Source: Panagrolaimus kolymaensis
Lineage: Eukaryota; Nematoda; Chromadorea; Rhabditida; Panagrolaimidae
Length of the DNA stretch: 64,000 nt
Assembly (NCBI GenBank): GCA_028622995.1
Contig: JAJQJQ010000074.1
Location: forward strand, 124,001-188,000
Direction of reading: 5' to 3'
The notes under the pieces are model-generated. The model was not told the DNA's origin, ran no database searches, and saw only the letters and a program-made list of their open reading frames with translations. The translations under genes and the position numbers were made by a program. Of the stretch, positions 59,819-64,000 are shown one piece after another. The number at the start of each line of letters is the position of its first letter. Position 1 is the stretch's first letter.

Positions 59819-62800
59819 ATGGAGTTATTTTTGTTTAACGAAAGCCACCAAATTAAGTATTTTGGAAAATGCACCATTCAAGCCAATGCCTTAAACGGAT
59901 ATTTAATGGTAAATCCTACAGAAGAAGGTTAAATAAAAAAGAATAAAACTTTTTTGAAATAATTATTACTTTTTTAGATTTCAAAGTTTGTCCATATCTT
60001 TTTAAGCAACATGTCATAAAACAAAATGTAAGTTAGAAGGGTTTATACATATATCTTCGAATATTTTGAGCTCATTAAATTTTAGAATTTTTTATTCATT
60101 GCTGCTTCAAATTTATATCCTTGTAATTTCGTTTTAATTTTTCCGTCCATTGAAAGCTGTAACAAAATATTTGAAGTCATTCAAAAGGCTAAAGTTTGTT
60201 ATAAAGAAATTAATTTATTCATTTATCATTTTTTAATTAGGAAAACATCGATACTGTATTCAAAATTCTATGAATATCCATTCAACTGTATTTCAAGAAC
60301 GCTTCTTTAAACCAATTTGGAGTGCTTTCAGATCAAATGAATCACATTCTGAGCGTTTAAAAGAATTTATTTCCTCTTTTTTAAAAGTACTCGAACCCCA
60401 GGAAAGACAAAAATATCTTACGCTGATGAAAGAAAAATTAGAAGAAAAAATATATTCTGAAATTTTGGCTAAGCTTGGTTCCGATAAAATTCATAGAGAC
60501 GAAACCTTGTTTGAAGCCATAGAGGATGATGTGGAAGAATCTGGCCATACTGAATTCAACGATATGTAAGCAAGCTCTGAGTTAAATTTAAAAAAAGTGA
60601 CAAAAAAATTTTTAGCCGAAGAAAACTTCGAAAACGTCAAAGAAATGAAGTAAATATCAAAATAGAAAATAATGAATTGGCAACATTAGATGAAAACTAT
60701 CAAATGGATGAAAGTGATATTTCATATTCTGAAGATGAAGAAAAATTTGATGAAGGAATGGAAGACGACGAAAGCGATGATATTGAAAAAAGGTAGCGCT
60801 GATCGACCTTTTAAAATTTTCCGGAAAATAAATAAAGTACATATAATATTTTAGTCGCAAAATTAAAAAGTCCAAACCTGAGAATTTATACGCCATAGTG
60901 GAAGCTCCAAATTTCAAACTATTAGAATATGATGAATATGGAATCCTTATAAAAAAGTTATTTATCTTCCCCACTGAAGATAAAACGATGTGTTATGTTT
61001 ATGGATGGGATAAATGTCATAAAAATTATGATTGTTGGAGATGTACAAAATACCGACGAAAGTTAAAAGCAGTTCATCCAACAGCCATTATATGCAAAAA
61101 TGAAAGGAATGAAGATTATGTAAAGCTTCTTCAAAATGAACATTTCTGTAATTTAATCAAATATGATCCGGAAAAATATTCTTTTGATGCTTCAAAGCAA
61201 ATCGTTCATGAACCAAATTTTAAAATATTTAATTTTAAAGAATTTGGAGTGCCGAAATCAAAGCTTGTTATTTTTCCATCGTGTGGTAATCAAGAAAGGT
61301 GTTATGAATTTACTAGAATCCATTTAACCAAAAATTACTATTGTGGTCGTTGCCAAAGAAAAGCAGTGATGTATGCTAAGATTTGTAAAAATGAAAATAC
61401 TGATCAAGTTTATATTAAGTTAAGTAGAAAGGAGCATACTTGCAAACAAATTAAATTTGACCAAGAAAAATACAAATTCAATGAAGCTGTAAGAATTGTT
61501 AAAGCTCCAAATTTCAAAATTGATTCCTATCAGCAAAATGGTGTACCAAAGAAAAAGTTATTTATTTTTACTTCTTTGGAAAAGAAAATGGGTTATAAAT
61601 ATTTTTATAATAGAAAGGAAGATAAATTTTATTGTTGTGGATGTATCATCAAAAAAATACATACTTCCGCGAAAATTTGTCAGAATATGAATGGGAATAT
61701 ATATCTTCAGCTTAATAAGATTAAGCATGTTTGTGAAATTCGAATTTATGGTATACATTGGAACAAAAATCGCTTTATTCTTTATAAGCCTGATTATCAA
61801 ATAATTGAAAAAACTATTTATGGCAAAACAATCAAAAAATTATTCGTTAGTCTTCAAGAAAATAAGGAACTTTGTTATGAATTTACATATTTACAAAAAC
61901 AAGAAGCCTTTGTGTGCAATCGGTGTCAGTCACAAAATAGCAAAAACAATAAAGCTTTTCTTTGTTATGACGAAGAAGGAAAAGAATATATTCAAGTACA
62001 AGATCGTCTTCATATTTGTCAGCCTCTTCCATATCCATTAAATGATAGTGATAATGAGAAAGTAATTCGATCATCAAATTATCAATTTTTAAAACGAAAA
62101 GTTAATGGAAAGTTAGCTGAAAAACTTGTAATTTTTGAGAACGAAGAAAAGACTTTTTGTTATGAATATTTAAGCACATCAAAAACGGATTTATGGGAAT
62201 GTGGCCCATGCAAATCTCGATTAAAGAAAAATGTATCGGCCAAACTTATTAAAATAGGAGACAATAAAGAATATATCGAACTTGGTAAAAATAAACATGA
62301 ATGTGAACCTATTAAGTTTGATCCTGAAGAACCTCAACTTGTTATTGTTAGAAAGCCATTCTTCAAGTTTGAAGTTGGAAGAACCCAATTAAAGCGAAAA
62401 GTTACAAAGCGTTTAGCTATATTTAATTCAAATGACCCATCTTTATGCAATTATTTTTCCTGTCAAAACCAAAATAATTTATTTCGATGTGAAAAATGTT
62501 ACAGAAAAAAAGTTTCTGTTAAAGCAAACCTTGTTCGACCAAAAGATGGTGGAGAAGAATATGTTATTTTAAATGAAAATGAACATATTTGTGAAATGGA
62601 AAAATATACGCCCCTTAATTCAAGTTTTAAAGTTGTTAACCACCCAAACTTTTATTTAGAAATGGTAAAAAATATTCGTGGCGAAAGCGAATATTTAATG
62701 GTAAAAGATTTGAATAATGAAAATAAAAATTCATGGTACTCGTATTTATGGAATCGACATAGAGGTGTTTATGAATGTACCAAATGTAAAAAATTAGGCA

Positions 62801-62907
62801 AAACAATATCAGCAATATTAAACAAAGTTGAAGATGGAGAAGATTATATAGAACTGGTTCCAAATGAACATGTATGTAAACCAGAACCAAAAGACAGAAG
62901 CAAATAA
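59819..62907 (+). CDS. Seven-repeat C2HC-type array protein, copy F, with a phase break after exon 3
   Basis: Exons are 59819-59927, 59978-60027, 60086-60193, 60241-60565, 60616-60792 and 60855-62907. Exons 1-3 encode the N-terminal domain (MELFLFNESHQIKYFGKC, FVLIFPSIESCNKIFEVI). Exon 3 ends in phase 0 (AAA then GTTTGT), but the homologous frame of exon 4 needs one more base: read directly it hits TGA at 60271. The rest (VFQERFFKP, then RRKLRKRQRN and an acidic block, then seven repeats) is open. Either one base was lost, or the protein starts at ATG 60270. Repeats match copy E one for one (repeat 3 starts APNFKIDSYQQNG in both), which means the whole gene was duplicated, not single repeats. 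Confidence 0.75.
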
Positions 62908-63017
62908 AAAACATTTATTATTTTGTTTTGTATTTCTTTTTCAGTTATTTTTATTTTTGAAGAATAAAATATGTATATGACACTTCTTTTAGAAACCCTT
63001 GCCTAAATCAATTTAAT

Positions 63018-63218
63018 TTAAAGAATAGCTTTCATAGAAGTCTTCGCCGCAGTTTCTTTATTTTCTTCTGCTATTTCTGCCCTGCCTAAGAATTAAAAAG
63101 AAATTTAAATGGATATAAAAAACAAACAAAAACTACCTATTTCAATATTAGTGTTTTCCCTCTGATTTTTATGAAGGTCACTTTCACTTGCACATTGTTG
63201 TTGCTCGGGGTTTACCAT
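63018..63218 (-). CDS. Possible two-exon small gene, 49 residues
   Basis: Exons 63218-63137 (MVNPEQQQCASESDLHKN) and 63085-63018 (AEIAEENKETAAKTSMKAIL) join in frame through a GTAG/TTCTTAG intron. The product is polar, helical and unrecognised. The support is only an ATG, consistent splice sites and a stop, so treat it as tentative. Confidence 0.35.
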
Positions 63219-63423
63219 GATTAAACTTTGTTTTGTTCAAAAATTCTATAACAAAAAAAATTGTAGAAAAAAAACCAAATTATAAAAGAGGTGATGCCGC
63301 ATAAAAATCTTGAGTTAAAAACAAGAAAAGGAATAAAAATTTAAACAATTTTTTTGTCACAAAAAAAGAAAAACAAAAGACGAAGATGGCAAATTTTTTG
63401 AAGAATTTGTTATACATATTTTT

Positions 63424-63695
63424 TAAGGGTGGAAACGGGACGACTTTTTCCAGTCCCGTCCCGTCCCGGGACCAAAATTTTCGTCCCGTCCCGTCCCGGT
63501 CCCGGTCCCGTCCCGGGACGGGACGGGACGTCCCTATTTTTTCAAATTTTGAGTCATTTTTTCCATTAAAAAGTCAAATTTTTACGTCCCGTCCCGTCCC
63601 GGGACCAAAATTTTTCGTCCCGTCCCGTCCCGGGACGGGACGGGACCGGGACGGGACGGGATTTTGAAAATAGTCCCGTCCCGTTTCCACCCTTA
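63424..63695. mobile_element. 272-bp hAT-like MITE with GGGACGGGAC arrays
   Basis: Inverted ends TAAGGGTGGAAACGGGAC and its complement at 63678-63695 match exactly. They are flanked by the 8-bp duplication ATATTTTT (63416-63423 and 63696-63703). The interior is two blocks of direct and inverted GTCCC/GGGAC units separated by an AT-rich core. The ends recall the TAGGGATGAAAACGG-type termini of Ac-like hAT elements, which also carry subterminal binding-site arrays. The frames across it are pure repeat. Confidence 0.9.
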
Positions 63696-63703
63696 ATATT
63701 TTT

Positions 63704-64000
63704 TGACTTCCATCCAAAGTATTTTTCATAGTAAAGCAAAAAAAAAAACATTACTTTTCTTAATTTCTCACAGCTTTTATACTTTCCAAAATAAGCTATT
63801 GTTTACCTTTTAAAGACCATTTTGACATTTCTGTATGCTAAATCTCTTAATACATTGATACTTTATAAAATTAAAGTGCATTTAAATCTCATCCCGCTAA
63901 TGGCTTTGTTATATAAACATACAAATATATGGCATTAAGTAAAGAATAAAAAAAGATATTATAAGCTATTTATTTTTAAAAAAATAGTTAATTTAATCAT
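63704..64000. other. Right edge, no gene seen
   Basis: AT-rich sequence to the window end without a supportable feature. Confidence 0.5.

Noticed and set aside
63386..63751. Pro/Arg/Gly-rich frames of 93 and 61 codons
   Set aside because: They translate the GGGAC arrays of the MITE and are not genes.
1..64000. tRNA, rRNA and CRISPR features
   Set aside because: No tRNA A/B-box pair with cloverleaf, no rRNA-like sequence and no regularly spaced repeats were found by eye; CRISPR is not expected in a nematode.

Overview
The window looks like nuclear DNA of a free-living or parasitic nematode. It is very AT-rich, its genes are split by short introns (about 45-500 bp) with GT/AG borders and TTTTAG-type acceptors, and it carries nematode-type gene families (serpentine chemoreceptors, a worm-expanded TTBK/CK1 kinase, GT11 fucosyltransferases, a C-type lectin, F-box-like proteins). 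A panagrolaimid-type worm is my guess from protein style only. Most exon borders below were joined by hand, and the reading frame was checked across every junction.

Left part, 1-24 kb, mostly conserved single genes. A chromodomain plus ankyrin-repeat protein of MPP8-like architecture (minus strand, running off the left edge); a TTBK-like kinase; two convergent secreted Gly/Asn/Gln-rich paralogues, each with a TATA box about 60 bp before its start; a serpentine receptor with a non-canonical AT-AG intron; an unrecognised secreted helical protein in 8 exons; and a SPATA20/YyaL-type thioredoxin-fold protein in 10 exons.

Middle, 24-50 kb, accessory gene families. Three tandem F-box-like paralogues (one intact, one frameshifted, one split by a CpG-rich 396-bp hAT-like MITE); three GT11 fucosyltransferase copies (one intact, one with RRGD changed to RRGN, one lacking its first two exons); a C-type lectin; two more serpentine receptors; and a gene for the C-terminal part of a POLD3-like polymerase delta subunit ending in a PCNA-binding box.

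The most unusual content is a five-copy family at 34.7-62.9 kb. The proteins are tandem arrays of up to nine ~95-residue repeats. Each repeat has a beta-rich core with an LCYEY-like strand, a CxxC pair and a terminal HxC. This resembles, but does not match, FLYWCH/WRKY-type zinc-binding domains. In the better copies the array follows a small N-terminal domain and a basic/acidic linker. Two copies are intact (B, E), one lacks the N-terminal exons (A), one has a one-base phase break (F), and one is a decayed pseudogene (C) split by a complete 1,355-bp Merlin (IS1016/ISXO2-like) transposon with an 8-bp target duplication and an apparently intact two-exon transposase. Four further small GC-rich or fold-back elements lie in this window, three of them with clear 8-bp duplications.
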